Below are positions 24,334 to 36,972 of a DNA stretch of 64,000 nt, one piece after another (the stretch's first letter is position 1; every line of letters starts with the position of its first letter). The notes under the pieces were generated by a model. It ran no database searches and was not told the origin of the DNA. It was given only the letters and a program-made list of their open reading frames with translations. The DNA is from Litoditis marina (taxonomy: Eukaryota > Nematoda > Chromadorea > Rhabditida > Rhabditidae): positions 13,100,720 to 13,164,719 of the forward strand of contig OZ038438.1 of the NCBI GenBank assembly GCA_964036275.1, written 5' to 3'. Both the position numbers and the translations under genes were made by a program.

Positions 24334-26574
24334 CTGAAATATTATGTTCTGAGAAATGAGAACACCATATGAAAAGATATAAAACAAATGCCAGCGGTAG
24401 CGATGATTGGAACTGGAATCGTCTATAACGTTAATTGGCATCGAACAACTTGTTCCAACGTTTAAGCTGATTAATGTTGACAGTATTGAAAAGTCTTACG
24501 GAAAACAAACGGAAAATTTTGAAGAAAAAGATTTGCCTAAATTGGTTTTTATTTCACAAGAAATGATTGGCAAAATTGTTCATATATGTACCAAATTTAC
24601 AATATATGTGAAGGAAGAATTTTTTCGAAAACTTGATGCAATGGATATATGACATAACTCTTTGCTTTGAAAGTCTCTTGTTAGTCCTCACGAAACATAA
24701 CGAAAAATTAAAAACAGTAAAATGTACCTTTTCTATGTATAATACAATATTAACAATAGCAAAATGTACCTAACTCAGATAACCGTGATTAGGTATACAT
24801 GTTTTTCTCTAAGTGAGTGTTGAAGTAGTAAATCTTTCTTTTGTGCATAAGACTGATCAGCTTTCTAGGCACTAATCAAATCAAGCCTACTCTCGTTTTG
24901 ATATAGAAACCTGAATGACATGCCAGACCAAGCTTGGCTTCCTTTCGCATCTAATTCGTTTTTGTTTTCGGTAGAAAGGAGGGGAAAATAATGTTGGAAA
25001 TAATGCATTTGCCGTCAGAAGTCCGATTTAAAGACATATTAAAAGACAGTAGCATAACATATGAAAATTTACTGACGTTGATAGATATCGTCGTAGTTGC
25101 CGTTCTAGGCTTGGCTAGCTTGACCGAAAAGAAACATTGTTAATGTTCAACAAACAGGCAGACCACGATAAGCTCTTGCTCCAAACTGGATCCACGCTTG
25201 ATGCTGTTTGCTCATTTGAGAACATTCAGATCGCGCGTGAAAATAGGAAACAACGCAAGGCTCTATTCTGTTTGTCCTAAATAAGTACGGAACGTTACTT
25301 TCTAGAATGACTATGATTCTTTGGGTGATACTAAATCATTCCTTGGGACATTTCAAACGTTTGTTTTCAACCACTTGTTTTGAAACTGTAGTTTGTACGA
25401 CACAGTTTTCATGTTCTTAGTGGAGAATGTCAACTTTTTCCAGGTTATACGCCGATGGAGAATAACTTCAAAAAGAATGGGCCTATTTAGAGAGAATCGG
25501 AATGTTCCAGTGGAGTTCTGTTCGTAGATGTGGGCTGACCATGAAGAGTTAATGAGGCGAACAATGGTCAGAATCGAGATTGATGTTTTCGCTTGATTCG
25601 GTGCGATCGGCATTCAAGATGTTCATGACCGAGAATGGAAATGTGTTTGGCATCACCAGAGAAAATAAATACTAAAAATACCATACTAAGGCATTACTTG
25701 TAATTGTTGATATTTTGTATTTCATCCATTACAAGCTAAAAATAACAGAACGTCTGAAAACTCCTCATAACTAAAGATGAAAGAGTTACATTGCAAAGTT
25801 ACGTTGCTCGTATGATATATAGTCAAATGTGAATGTTTACCGAAGAGAACTATATTAATATTATAAAGTTTTTAGTAAGGTGTGAGTATGAGCGGCAAAC
25901 TAATAGATACGTGGTACAACTGCTGGAACTCCCGTTCGATCATTCTACTTCAGTAATCGCGATGAATCATCACATTGCTTGTGTGTATACTCAGAACGTC
26001 CCTGGTTGTGTTACAGTATTTTACTGTACTTACAGTAAAATACAGCATGGTGGGAATACAAATCGATTTTTTGGCGTCTCGACTAAAAATACAGTATTTT
26101 TCCGAACCGTTCGGTTTTTGAACTGTTTCGACTAAACGCGATTTCGTAAAATACAGGGAATGTTCGGAGTATCTGCTTTAGTATTCCAAATGCGCAGTGA
26201 TGTAATGATGAGGGGACATACTCTCAGCAGTGTTTACTGTATGAGCTGCGTTGAGGTCAATCAATCAATGAGACAGTGCCTTCACAGAGCACATAATTCC
26301 CTCTAACGCACATCCTCTTTAATTGACGACTGCGCCATATTCAATTATTTATTTCCTTATTATTACGACAAACTAACTCTACAATATAATATTATTGAAA
26401 ATGCTGTTTGAGAAACGGAAAGCAAAACTCATTTATATAGTCAAAAGCGATTACGGTATATCGGCTGCCGAACTACCTCTAACTCAAACTGGTGAGTTAC
26501 TTATCCGAGAATGAAAATGTTCTTTTGTTGACCTAAAAATTGGTTGACGTGATTCAGTTCACACCACGAATGTA
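24334..26574. other. Intergenic spacer with a short palindrome
   Basis: No exon chain found. At about 26014-26043 GTATTTTACTGTA and TACAGTAAAATAC form a 13-base perfect inverted repeat with a short loop. A minus-strand open frame at 25353-25613 (86 codons) has no recognisable family and is not called. Confidence 0.45.
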
Positions 26575-27045
26575 TATATAAAAAACGAATGTAAAGTGAG
26601 AAACGATTAGCTTTGAGATTGAACTGCATGGAATGTAGAAAAGGAGGTCAATAACTCAAGAGAGAAATGAAAAATCTAATCTCGCAATTTTCATGGGTCA
26701 AAAACATTTTTGTTTTCTACTGAGAAAGAACTTGCAGCTAACATACATTAGTTGAAACGTCCGAATATGATAATTTCTCACCACTGATTCGATTTTCTCA
26801 CCACTGATTCGAATGAATTGAACCATCACGTGAAGTTAGCATTCTAATGAAGAATGATGTACTTTGTCTTTCTCTTCACATTTCTGACTAGATTGATAGA
26901 CAGTATAGCTAATTGTTGTTTCAGATACGTTCTTAGTGTTAGCGGAATGTTCTCAAAGGTTGAGCACTTATTTTATGATTTAGTTTTATTTATACAAATT
27001 GACCTCTTTTTTTATATTTCCGAAGGAAATAATGAATTCATAGAT
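26575..27045. mobile_element. MITE family 3, diverged copy
   Basis: The left part (TAAAAAACGAATGTAAAG..., then a block ending CTCGCAATTTTCATGGGTCA) and the right part (GACAGTATAGCTAATT..., GATACGTTCTTAGTG, ATATTTCCGAAGGAAAT) match the element at 44723-45346 in the same order. The right inverted arm present in the other copy is missing here. A 22-base internal tandem duplication (TTTCTCACCACTGATTCGA) is seen at about 26775-26812. Confidence 0.6.
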
Positions 27046-27237
27046 ATGAAATAAAGACATCTAATCAATTATTGCTTTTTGAAAGTTTATTCAACTCAAC
27101 AGGTAAAACTAAGTTGATGTTTAAAACACAAAAACTGCGCTACAAGTTTGGTTAGTAAGCACCCTCTCAGAAACCGTGATCAATCCTTGATTTCGGGCAG
27201 CGCACGTGTGGCGCCGTCCATTTCTTCTTTTCTTCAA

Positions 27238-27312
27238 GGCGATTTGGCTCTATCGGCAGAGCAGCGTACTACAGACCAGTAGGCCGAGGGTTCGAATCCT
27301 GTCACGGAGATC
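27238..27312 (+). repeat. tRNA-like sequence (pseudogene or SINE head)
   Basis: A D-arm GCTC/GAGC, an anticodon-like arm TACT/AGTA and a B-box GGTTCGAATCC lie in the correct order and spacing. The acceptor stem does not pair, the T-stem has mismatches and the base before the would-be anticodon is C rather than T, so function is unlikely. Confidence 0.5.
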
Positions 27313-27610
27313 ATTTTTGTTTTTGTTCGATTAACCTTTATATGTAGTCAGGAACTCTACAGACTAACACAACTGCTTTCTATTCAAACTACCAAAAAGC
27401 GAAACAACAGCTCACTGCGCACACTCCACACATCTAGGAGTAATTGTCAAAGCAGCTAAGAGCAATGCTAAAAGCAATCTGCGCAGCGCTCCGCGCTGCG
27501 CGCGATAGAATGTTGAGGTTCAAACACAGCAGGAATTGGGGGAGAAACGTGAAGCATAAGAGCGATTCACTGGTGATTATGAAAAACCTTCTCGAAGTAT
27601 TTCTACTCAG

Positions 27611-30600
27611 ATGGAGAAGTACCGGATAACGATTGTGTTTCCGACGAAACGGACAGGATACCGCGTGAACTTTCGGTTGAGCGCTATCAATTAGCATGTT
27701 TTGCTCTTTCAATCGTATCACACATTTTTGACCATGTCAGTGACATCTATGTTGGAATGGAACATTATCTGGCTGGACGAGTGAGTCATTTTTAAATCTA
27801 TTCATTAAGTTACATTATTTGATTAAAACAGGTGTATGCTGGCCAATCTACAGTAGAGAAAGTAGAGACACCGTATTGTTTACATACAAGTGAGCGTTCA
27901 CGACCAAACTAACCCGGTATGATCACACAGCAGGTTTAGTCCGAATTGTCCGAATAAGTATATTTCGTTCCATACGAACTTTTCTTAAACGTTTGTGCAT
28001 TCTAAGTACTTCGTAACACAGGCTGCGTTATAACCTGTGTTTTTTGTTCTGCTCTGCTCTACTTACTCTGGTTGAAATCCTTCTAACACCTCAGAAATCC
28101 AAACAAACCAAGTTTGCCGGAAGTATTCGAGATTTAAGAATGAGATTTCACTGAAATTTCTACATCGGAGAAAGTGTCACTTTTTTCAGTTCATTTCCTC
28201 GGTTTTTATTCTTCTATTCGCTGCAGTACCTTCAATCGTGCTGAATATTGTGTCTTTTGCCTGGATTTGTGATGACAACTATGTCAAGTTGCAAAAGGAT
28301 AGCGATAGACCAAAACGAAACTATTTGCTGCATGGTATACTCTCCATATGTCAGGTAATCTATAGATTCGAGTATGAAAATGAGTTAGTCATTGACAGAT
28401 GTGTTATCACAGAGGTCGCTGAGAGAAGGGTTCGCAGAAGTAGTGTATTTGTGTTGGTCTGCTGAGTTTGTAGTTCGATCTAGAGAAGGACAAAATGGTC
28501 GAGGTGGAAAGTGATATCCCTTTTCTTTGCAGCTTGGACCCGTTTGGTGGCAGTACCAGGCTTTCTGCTATGCATACCGTTTCCGACAAGAATCGTGTGA
28601 GAAAACAAAAAGAAAGTTATTTTGTCGAATGGTGGAGGCAGAACGAGACGCCACGTTGTTACGTTTCTTTGAAGGTTTTCTGGAAGCTGCACCACAGTTG
28701 TTGGTACGTGCGTTATTAATGGCAATATCCAACTTTTCATGCCAACTGTGTTTTGTCAACGTTATCGAAACAATGAGGGTATCAACCTATCAAATTTACA
28801 GATCCAGAGTGTTGCACTTGTGGATTTCATCATGGTTCACTATTTTGAAACAAACGGATCCATTTCTCTGCCACGTTGGGGTAAACTTTATTCATTCTTG
28901 TTTCATATTATGCTTACATTCGGAGGCTCCTGAGTCTCTCTGAACGGAAAATAGCGGATTTCTCAAGAAGGTTTTGGCAATTCAGCTGCTTCATCTCCCC
29001 ACTATATCATGTTGCGAAGACTTAACTCAATAAACCACTTAAAGTAAATAAATAGGTCCCGTGGAACGTGAAGAAATTTCAGCTACTTTCCCATATTATG
29101 TTATCGATTCATACTGTCTAATATGTTTTACCTGAATATGCATTTGATTAGCGTTTAAGTGTAGTTTGTAGTGGTACATTTCCAGCGTACGCTCAACTTC
29201 TATCAATGGCGTTCTCATTGTTCAGTATGTGTTGGTCCATTACCAGTCAACACAGAACAATTAGGATGGTACGACATAACAAAGTAAATATGCATCCGCA
29301 TGAAACTATCATACAGGTACGTTCCTTTCGATGTTGTTACATTCTGTTGCTGCATGAGGTTTTGAAACAATTTGTGCGTCTTGAAGTAACCCAACCGTTT
29401 CAGTTAATCTGGCGAATTTCTACGGTCACGTCAAGAATTATCATACTAACTATATGCCTTATATACTTCCGCATCTATGCTGTTGTTCTCATTGTTTGTC
29501 ATTTTTTCATATCTCTGGTTCACGTCACGGCATTACAGGTAAGAGATAAGAAATGATTCCTGCAACTGCGCACAATAAATTTTTGAGCAAAAATGAAACA
29601 AAAGATTACTGAACATGCACTTTTGACTAGACAGAGACACTTGGTTTTTTCATAATCGCAGACCAACCGTTTCATACGTTGAACGTGCAAATTTCTTAAG
29701 TACTAAAAATAGAGGGAGGCCAATAGGCGGAGACACCAGTTTTACCTATTGGTGTTGTGTGCGTCTATTACTAGAGAAACCGAAACTATATGAAGAAAAT
29801 AATTCCAGACTTCATGTCACGTAAAGCAAATTCAAAATTTCATTAGGCTACACGTAAAATTTCCACAATAAATCGCGAAGCAAAACAACGGACATGTTGG
29901 AATACTATGATTGTTTTCAGTCGATTGATACTGGCACTTCATCGTCGGCCCTCGAAGTCGGCTTGATTCTGATTAACGCAGCTATTCACACCTTTACACC
30001 GTTTAATATGGCAGACGGACCCACTCGTACACGCTACTGTGTAGCCTACTTATTCGAATTTGTCGAGGGCGTAGTGAGTTTCTCAAATTCAAATATTTTT
30101 TAAAGTAGCTAATGATATTTTGTAACTAAATAAGTAAAACCAGTTTTGTTTACTATCCAAATCTCAACACATTTATGATTCAAATTTTCACCAATCACGT
30201 GTTCTCTCGGTTGATTGTGGTTGTTTGACAGAATCTTCCCACATTGTTTGTCAAGAGTTAGAAAAGTCCACTACAAACTCACACGGTAAAATAGTATTCT
30301 AAATGTGAAAGACATCTATGGAGAAGCCAAATTCGTTGCAACGACAGTAGTTGATCGGATGCATAATCTTCGGCTCAGTTGAAAGATGTTTATTTACGAC
30401 TTTTAAGGTTCTATCAACTTTCGTAATACTCGACACAGATTTCATGCTGCCATTCAAACTCGAGCTCATATACATCTACTTCGGATCTTTCACAACAGGT
30501 AGTCAAGGATTGAAAATAAAGTTATTATCATAAACGAAATCTTTATATATAGAACAGACAGTATGAACGGCATTATATATCGTTTCATTTTCAGGAATTT

Positions 30601-30683
30601 GTGTGATGATGACTTACTACACATGTTTCCATCCGAATAGAAGAAGAAATAAGCGGATACCAGAGAGAAATGATGATTGTTGA
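27611..30683 (+). CDS. XK-related membrane protein (Xkr/CED-8 family), first exon(s) not identified
   Basis: Nine exons found: 27611-27780, 28190-28354, 28533-28703, 28802-28880, 29186-29316, 29404-29538, 29921-30073, 30408-30498, 30595-30683, giving 393 residues to the stop, near the family length. The first exon listed starts in mid-codon with no usable ATG, so a short upstream exon is missing. Family marks are FDHVSDIYVGMEHYL in the first helix, LGPVWWQYQAF, the strongly conserved ATLLRFFEGFLEAAPQLL, WSITSQHRTIRM, a WRISTVTSRIIIL helix, and GPTRTRYCVAYLFEFVEG. Xkr proteins are multi-pass scramblases or their partners; some expose phosphatidylserine in dying cells after caspase cleavage. 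No clear caspase site is obvious in the short basic C-terminal tail (FHPNRRRNKRIPERNDDC). AATAAA follows at 30853. Confidence 0.92.
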
Positions 30684-32516
30684 CAAAAACCAGCGACTAC
30701 CGGCATAATATTGTTGTTGTTTACCGTTGTTAAATTTTAGACATTTTAACAAAAGTCGTGAGGCCATTCGTGAATTTACTAATGGATTTATCCATCCAAA
30801 TGAAAGTAAAAAAAATACGTTCTCGTGAAGAAGATAATCAAAACATTAATTGAATAAAATAATTTATTTCATTAAAATTGGGTTCGCTTCCGGAACTTAC
30901 TTGACTATTGCAAACTGAACCACTTTTCATGAAACCCAAAGTTTATGTAGTAGACGTTTTTGAGTGGTGATAAACACAGACAAACGCAACGTTTGTGAAC
31001 ATTCAAAGATAGGGAGAGAGTGAGATCGTAAATAAACGACAATCATAACTGTCGATTAATGGACAAGGAGTTTATGCCACTTTCTGAGTCTGGTTGTACA
31101 TATAATGCAATGTATGTAAACTGTTGGTATAGAAATGAGTGTTTCTGTATTCGACTGCTATCCCATATTTGTCCATGTCTCCTGCGATTAGTATCTTGCG
31201 CGCCCTACTTATTTGCGGGTACTACAATGAATGGACGCGAACCCAGGTTACAAGTATTCACTACGTTACTCACACTCTGAGTTTATTTGTAATGAAACGA
31301 GAAATCCATGACAACTAATTTTTTGTTCAAATAACTCCTGCAACGCTTGGACCGCAAGCTAATTGATTATCCAACGTCTGTTATGAAAAATGAAAGCAGA
31401 TATTTTAATGATACGTCCAGAACTGCAATTAGTTATCGAGAATGAACTGAGTAAGTCATTTAGTCGTCTAGACTGTCTGTTTTATTCATGTTCATATACT
31501 ATTATGTTCTCCTACGTTACGTTAACATACGCTTAAGATACATTTCTTTTTGAAGGTTTCATCGTAAGTTTCGAAATTGTTTTTATGACTAAGTGTAAGA
31601 ATCCTTTGATGAAATAGTTCTACCGATAAATATAATATCATACCCCAAATATCTCATGTTAATCCTGAACTCATTTATCTGATCGTTGTTTGCTTAGATC
31701 GTGAGATACAATAAACAAACGAAACACGGGTGTTTTGTTTAAAGCTGAAAAGACTAGAAGTGGAAACAGTGTGAATGTTTGTCATAACTCGGAAAGCCCG
31801 AAAGTACATACAATTCGTACCGACATATTATCGTTCGCACATCAATCAACGGGAGTAGCCTGATGCAACCCTGTAACTCTCATCTTGCCTGGTTTCTCAG
31901 TTAGCCCACAATTCATCGCACCACTTCTTAGACATAATTGTACTTTAGCCCTAACTCTTTTGCGAACGCTGCAAACAGTTCGGCTCTTTTTGTTTCCCGT
32001 GAGAGTTCATTCAACCATAATTCAATTTCAGTAAAAAGTATGATTGCACTTGAGATACTGTAACCATAATTGACATTCATTGAATGCTCGGCAATGCTAA
32101 GTTCGTCAGTTGATAGGGCAACGCACAGTTGGCCGGTGCTCCATCTGAATGTTTTGTCGAGTCTATATGATACTACGTGATGTTTCGCATAGTTACACAT
32201 AGTTGGTTCAGATATCAGCGATTATCGGTGTCTATCTTTCGAACTTCTCTGTGTTTGAACCACACTGGACTCTTTCTCCATTTTCCACAGTTACTGATAA
32301 TGAAACACCCGACAAAAAGCCATTCCAGATGTTTCCATGTACTTATTAACTGTGTTATTTACGACCTCAAAAGTTGCGGATTCCAGCGAATTTATATTTT
32401 ATTAAAAAATCAATCTCAGTAGAAAAAGTTGAAAAGTGTAAATTCTGTTTCTTGTTATTATGCGCATTTCAAATTTGAGTATTCGTAGGAAGTATTCATT
32501 ATACTTATTATTCTAG
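30684..32516. other. Intergenic spacer between the XK and DAF-36 genes
   Basis: It holds the 3' end of the XK gene (AATAAA 30853-30858), a GA-rich patch near 31010, and a possible decayed retroelement fragment on the minus strand (31928-32200, listed separately). No other gene evidence. Confidence 0.5.
31928..32200 (-). pseudogene. Possible GIY-YIG/Penelope-like retroelement remnant
   Basis: A 90-codon frame contains RLDKTFRWS and DELSIAEHSMNVNYGYSI followed by a polar stretch. The pattern SxIAEHxxxxxHxI is seen after the GIY-YIG nuclease region of Penelope-like and related elements (there SAIAEH with a second H). The second His is lost (NYGYSI) and no reverse transcriptase lies beside it. 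The call is tentative. Confidence 0.3.
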
Positions 32517-35500
32517 ATGGATTTACTGGAGAAGAACGGTACGAAAATCATTGATATTTTTGCAAAGGTATGTCTATCTATTTGATACAAGTTACTTTGT
32601 CTCATTATTTATAGTACTGCGTATATGCAATACACGAATAGTCGACGATCTTTTTCGAGTTTTCAAAATTTACCTTCCCCAAATCCCAGGGCGAATGTGG
32701 CGTTTCTTTCATACAACTGTTTAGTGTCCCAGGTTTGTATACTTCAAAACAGGGTCTCTTGAATCATGTGAATAGTTTTTTTTTATGATAGCTATGATAT
32801 GATAAAATGTGCTTCAGAAACAGAACATTTATATTGCTACTACACTGGTTGTTATCATTGCAATTTATCTGTTGGTGCAGTATCTGCTCAGACCAGTCAA
32901 TAGAGTGAAACTGTTGGGGGATGTAGGACTATATTTCGGAACCCCAGAGGTGAGATTCTTTTGAAACTACATGCTTAAATGGGGAGTGCGCTGAATCTTA
33001 TTCTGACCCTGAATGAAGTTCAATAATCAATATTCTGTTAGTTTTTTTTGTTAGTTTGTCGTTAATAAGATGTTATATACTTTCAAAAGTTTCCACCTAA
33101 AACAAAAGACTGTCCTGTACAGGTCAATTCTAATCTCATGTTCAAGCTTGTACGACTGAGGTGTTAGGTGGCAACATTTTTCACGGCAACATTTTTCAAT
33201 TCAGCTGAAAGGACACTATCGTGAGCGCCAGATTGAGCGGCTAACAAAGCTGAGGCGGCTGGGCGACCTACCACCTGTGTTTCCGAATGGGTGGTACTGC
33301 GTAGGGGAATCGCAGGATTTAGAACCCAAGCAACTTAAAGAAATCACACTATTCGGTGAGGTCTATCACGATTTAAGTGTGGTAAAACGGGCAGTCGCAG
33401 CCGTTCACACCCAGAATGTGTTATTTTTACGGCCTTATTAACGCTAGTGTTATATGGATATAGTTCCTCTACTCTTTACACTTCTCAGCTCTGCATCACC
33501 ACCTCTCTCTCTATCTCTCTCTATCACACTCTCTCACTCTCTCTCTCTCTCTTCTGCGAGCTAGATAGTTAGAGTGCAGTCAAACAAATTACTGCTGCAG
33601 TTTCCTAAAACAAATACATTCTTCAGATGTGTGCGAAATTGAACCATTTTCAGGACAGTTTTTCACACTGGTTCGATCGGAAAGTGGAAAAGTTTACATG
33701 ATGGAGCCTTACTGTCCCCACCTCGGAGCCAACTTCAATATCGGCGGAAAGGTAACAACAACATAACAATAACAAGTGGGAAAACGCAGACCTAACAATC
33801 TCAAACTCGAACCAAGGTTTCAGGAATGAACTGTAAACAGCTCCAACAAAAGCATTTTCTCCAGCTCTCGTGAATTGATCTGACCATTTTTATATAGTCT
33901 TTTCCATTCCTAATGAGGCTCCTACAGTAGGATTTCGAAACTTCCGAGCCGTTTTGCTCACTTACTTTTGATCGGAGAAGTTGAGGATTTTCGTACCTCA
34001 TTCTCCTTCTCAGGTAGAGTAAATATACTAGAGCATTTTCGATGAACTTTATTTTCCGCTTCACTTTGGCTTTGACCAGGTAGTGAACGACAACTGTGTC
34101 CAATGCCCTTTCCATGGATGGATTTTCTCTGCCGAGACTGGAAAATGCACGAAAATCCCATACGACAATGGCACGATCCCGGAGCAAGCGAAGGTGATTG
34201 CATACTCGGCTATTGTTTCACCCATAGGCTATCGTCCTTGCCGCCCATACTTCCCCGAGTATGATTCAGCGGATATCAACTGAACGAAGCTTGTACAAAA
34301 ACAAAGTCGGACACTTTAAGAATTTTTCAGTAACTTTGGTACGACTCGCCAGTTATCTTATACAGGAACATAGTTTATTGGAAGTTATTAGTGAACCTAA
34401 ACGTTGGAAAGTTCTGCTTTTGATAATGACGAACAAGATTGAGGACTCATATGTTATTCTCTGATGTTACTTTTTATAGGTCGTCACTTGGCCAATAGTA
34501 GAGAAGAACCGGAACATTTATGTGTGGTGAGTTGGCCAAACAAATTAACCTCCCATCTGGTTTGAGGAAATTATTTCGTAATATCTACTGCGCAGTTTCT
34601 GTTTGTTTCGTTGAGTTTTTGAAATGAGAACAGGCTGGACAACGATCTTTGATTCAGTTGCCTGTTAGACCTGAATAGTCTCTTAGCAGCAGCACAAATA
34701 TCAGATTCATCGTCTGATTGGATTTCGAGGTTTTGACTGTGTATGAATATAGAATGGAACCGTTTGGTGACTGTTTTTTGTCCTGTAAAAAACCCAGTTG
34801 AGAGACACTTGAGAGGGTGCTTAATTTTCACGTGAGAAATGTTTCTAATCACACTTGTTTCTGCGAAGAACCCGCGCTTGAGAAGCTTCTCTTCTGCCAT
34901 CACATGACATACAACTGTTTTAATTGCAACAAGTTATCAGGTATCATTGTGATGGAGAGGAGCCAGAATGGGATATTCCGGACTTCGATCTCATTGCTTC
35001 CGGAGACTGGGTTTATGGAGGTCGCACAGAACATGAGGTCAGATTATGGAATGAGTCAATTGGAACACGGAAATCAGTTAACAAGGGAATGAATAATAAC
35101 AAGAGCACGGTACCATCTCTGCGTTCTCTCTGCGTCATCATAACCACTTTGAATACGCCCCAACGGCAACCATTCAGAATTGAAAGGTTCATTTATTGAA
35201 CGAAGTTGTTTAAAATAGCGTAACCAGACCGAAAACTGAAAATTTTAGTCCCGTTCACGTCAATCGCACGTTTTCAGGTGATGTGCCACTGTCAAGAAAT
35301 TCCCGAAAACGGAGCGGACATTGCTCATCTGAACTATCTACATCTATCTGCTCCAATTGACGGCAAGTATAAATACACCATTCACTTTTACGAAAAAAAC
35401 CAATAATTGATAATACGCAGCAATTCTGTGGTGCTCAGTTTCATTGATTGTTACAAAGATTTCACTAAACACGTTTTGATTTAGTGATTAAATAGTTTCT

Positions 35501-36972
35501 TTTTATGAAGTTCAGCAAACTCTCCGACTAAGAAACTAGTTCACTCGTTTTAGTTTTTTCTCTTTTTCAAGTGCCCTACCAAACGACAACACAGATTTGT
35601 TATTTTATTTTACGTTTTCAGGAAACGACATTGTTAAAATGGAACTACCGGATCCCGATCCTTCGTTCCGACATACTTGGGACGGCTCATGGACCGCGGG
35701 CACTGGAGAGAATCGACACATTGGCACAATGTTTCTCAACCAGTACTTGACGTTCAAGGGCTACCCGATACCTCTGACGTCTAGTAAATTACGAGCGGAA
35801 CAGGTACAGTCAATGTACTCTTATTGATATGTCGAGTATTGTTATGAACCGTTTTCGTGATTCTATGCAGCAGAGTGGTTCAGCAGACGCTGTAAGCGAC
35901 AATATACACACATTTCAGCTCGGACCCGGCATTGTTTTGATGCATTTCGACTTTGGTTTTCTTGGTAGCGGCGTGGTGTTCCAGCATGTAACTCCTGAAC
36001 AACCATTATTACAAAGAGTTCGATTCACGATGTATTCCAACTGTCCCAGACTATTTTGCAAGTTCTTTCTGTTGAGCGAGGCTAATCAAGTGGGTTCTGG
36101 TTTCTTTTCTGAAACTACACGGAAAATAATGCTGGAAGTAATAATCGACTACAATCTGACTACCAATCAATATTTGAAATCTTGTTTGAGTAACCTGGTA
36201 AATCTTGTTTTAGTAACGTTTTAGCAAGTAGTGTTTTCAGATGGAATAACTTAGTAATTTTCTTAGACGTGCGGAAGTGATGTTTATCTCGTAAAATTCA
36301 CTCATGGTAAATTTGTAATGAACGAACTCCAGTAAAAAATTTTGTTTCAGTTCGAGAGAGATATTTTCGTCTGGTCGAACAAGAAATACATGAAAAACCC
36401 GTTAGTAGTGAAAGGTGATGGACCAATACTGAAACACAGAAGGTGAAACAAATTTGTCCGCACGATACTCAAACTACTAGTCAAACGCATCTTATTCGCT
36501 TTCTCACATCATTAATAGTGTAGATTATAGAACAAAGTGCAACAGTAGCACTAACTAAAAATGTTGAAAAATTCTCTTGACAAACAAAACGAGTCTTGTT
36601 TGTCTCAAGCAGATCTTACGAGAAATTAATGAAAAAGACTAAAAGGCAAAATCTTTTTGAGTGAATTACTGACAGAAACAAAATACTGATGGTAACCATA
36701 TTGTCGCATAAACAAGATTTCAACAAGGTTCTGCTTTTCGAGAGAAAATAGGGATCACCGGTTACATCGCTATTCCTTACTTCAATATGAAACGAACTGA
36801 AACTGCTTTGAACTGGAACATAACAAATAACAAGCAGTTTGCATTATAGATAAGCACACTTCATGATTTTGTTCGTTACAGATGGTATTCTCAGTTCTAC
36901 ACCGACAATAGTCCTTGTTTAATGAAGAACGGAGAATTAAGTGATCGTGCAAAGTCTGTGCTCGACTGGTGA
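32517..36972 (+). CDS. daf-36: DAF-36/Neverland Rieske oxygenase (cholesterol 7-desaturase), complete
   Basis: Twelve exons: 32517-32567, 32818-32949, 33205-33355, 33654-33751, 34080-34193, 34480-34526, 34941-35037, 35278-35362, 35622-35803, 35919-36089, 36351-36442, 36882-36972; 436 residues. It converts cholesterol to 7-dehydrocholesterol, the first step to dafachronic acids or ecdysteroids. A membrane helix at about 21-39 anchors it. The [2Fe-2S] ligands are C132-P-H134 (YCPHLGAN) and C153/H156 (CPFHGW). The mononuclear iron ligands are H247 and H252 in ENGADIAHLNYLH. The C-terminal GPGIV, LLQRVRFTMYS, WSNKKYM and DGPILKHRRWYSQFY are family hallmarks. The intron after exon 8 starts with GC (G|GCAAGT), a GC-AG intron required by phase. 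For exon 10 the inner acceptor at 35918 was chosen over one at 35870 because it keeps the family spacing SKxxxEQLGPG. A family 1 MITE ends about 15 bases before exon 5. Confidence 0.96.
33490..33552. repeat. Imperfect (CT)n microsatellite in a DAF-36 intron
   Basis: Long pyrimidine CT run with a few A and C interruptions, in intron 3. Confidence 0.85.
33893..34064. mobile_element. MITE family 1, right-truncated copy
   Basis: It matches 12894-13065 over about 170 bases (TATAGTCTTTTCCATTCC at the start, GATCGGAGAA and TTCTCCTTCTCAGGTAG inside) but lacks the right terminal repeat. Its right edge lies 15 bases before exon 5 of daf-36, so element sequence may contribute to the branch-point/polypyrimidine region. 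Confidence 0.65.

Noticed and set aside
25353..25613. 86-codon minus-strand frame suspected as transposase remnant
   Set aside because: No catalytic motif or terminal repeats found nearby; resemblance too weak to name.
27238..27312. Functional tRNA gene
   Set aside because: Acceptor arms do not pair, T-stem mismatched and the base before the anticodon is not T.
35871..35918. Alternative upstream acceptor (ctatgcag) for daf-36 exon 10 adding 16 residues
   Set aside because: In frame, but it breaks the conserved spacing before GPGIV; could be an alternative splice form.
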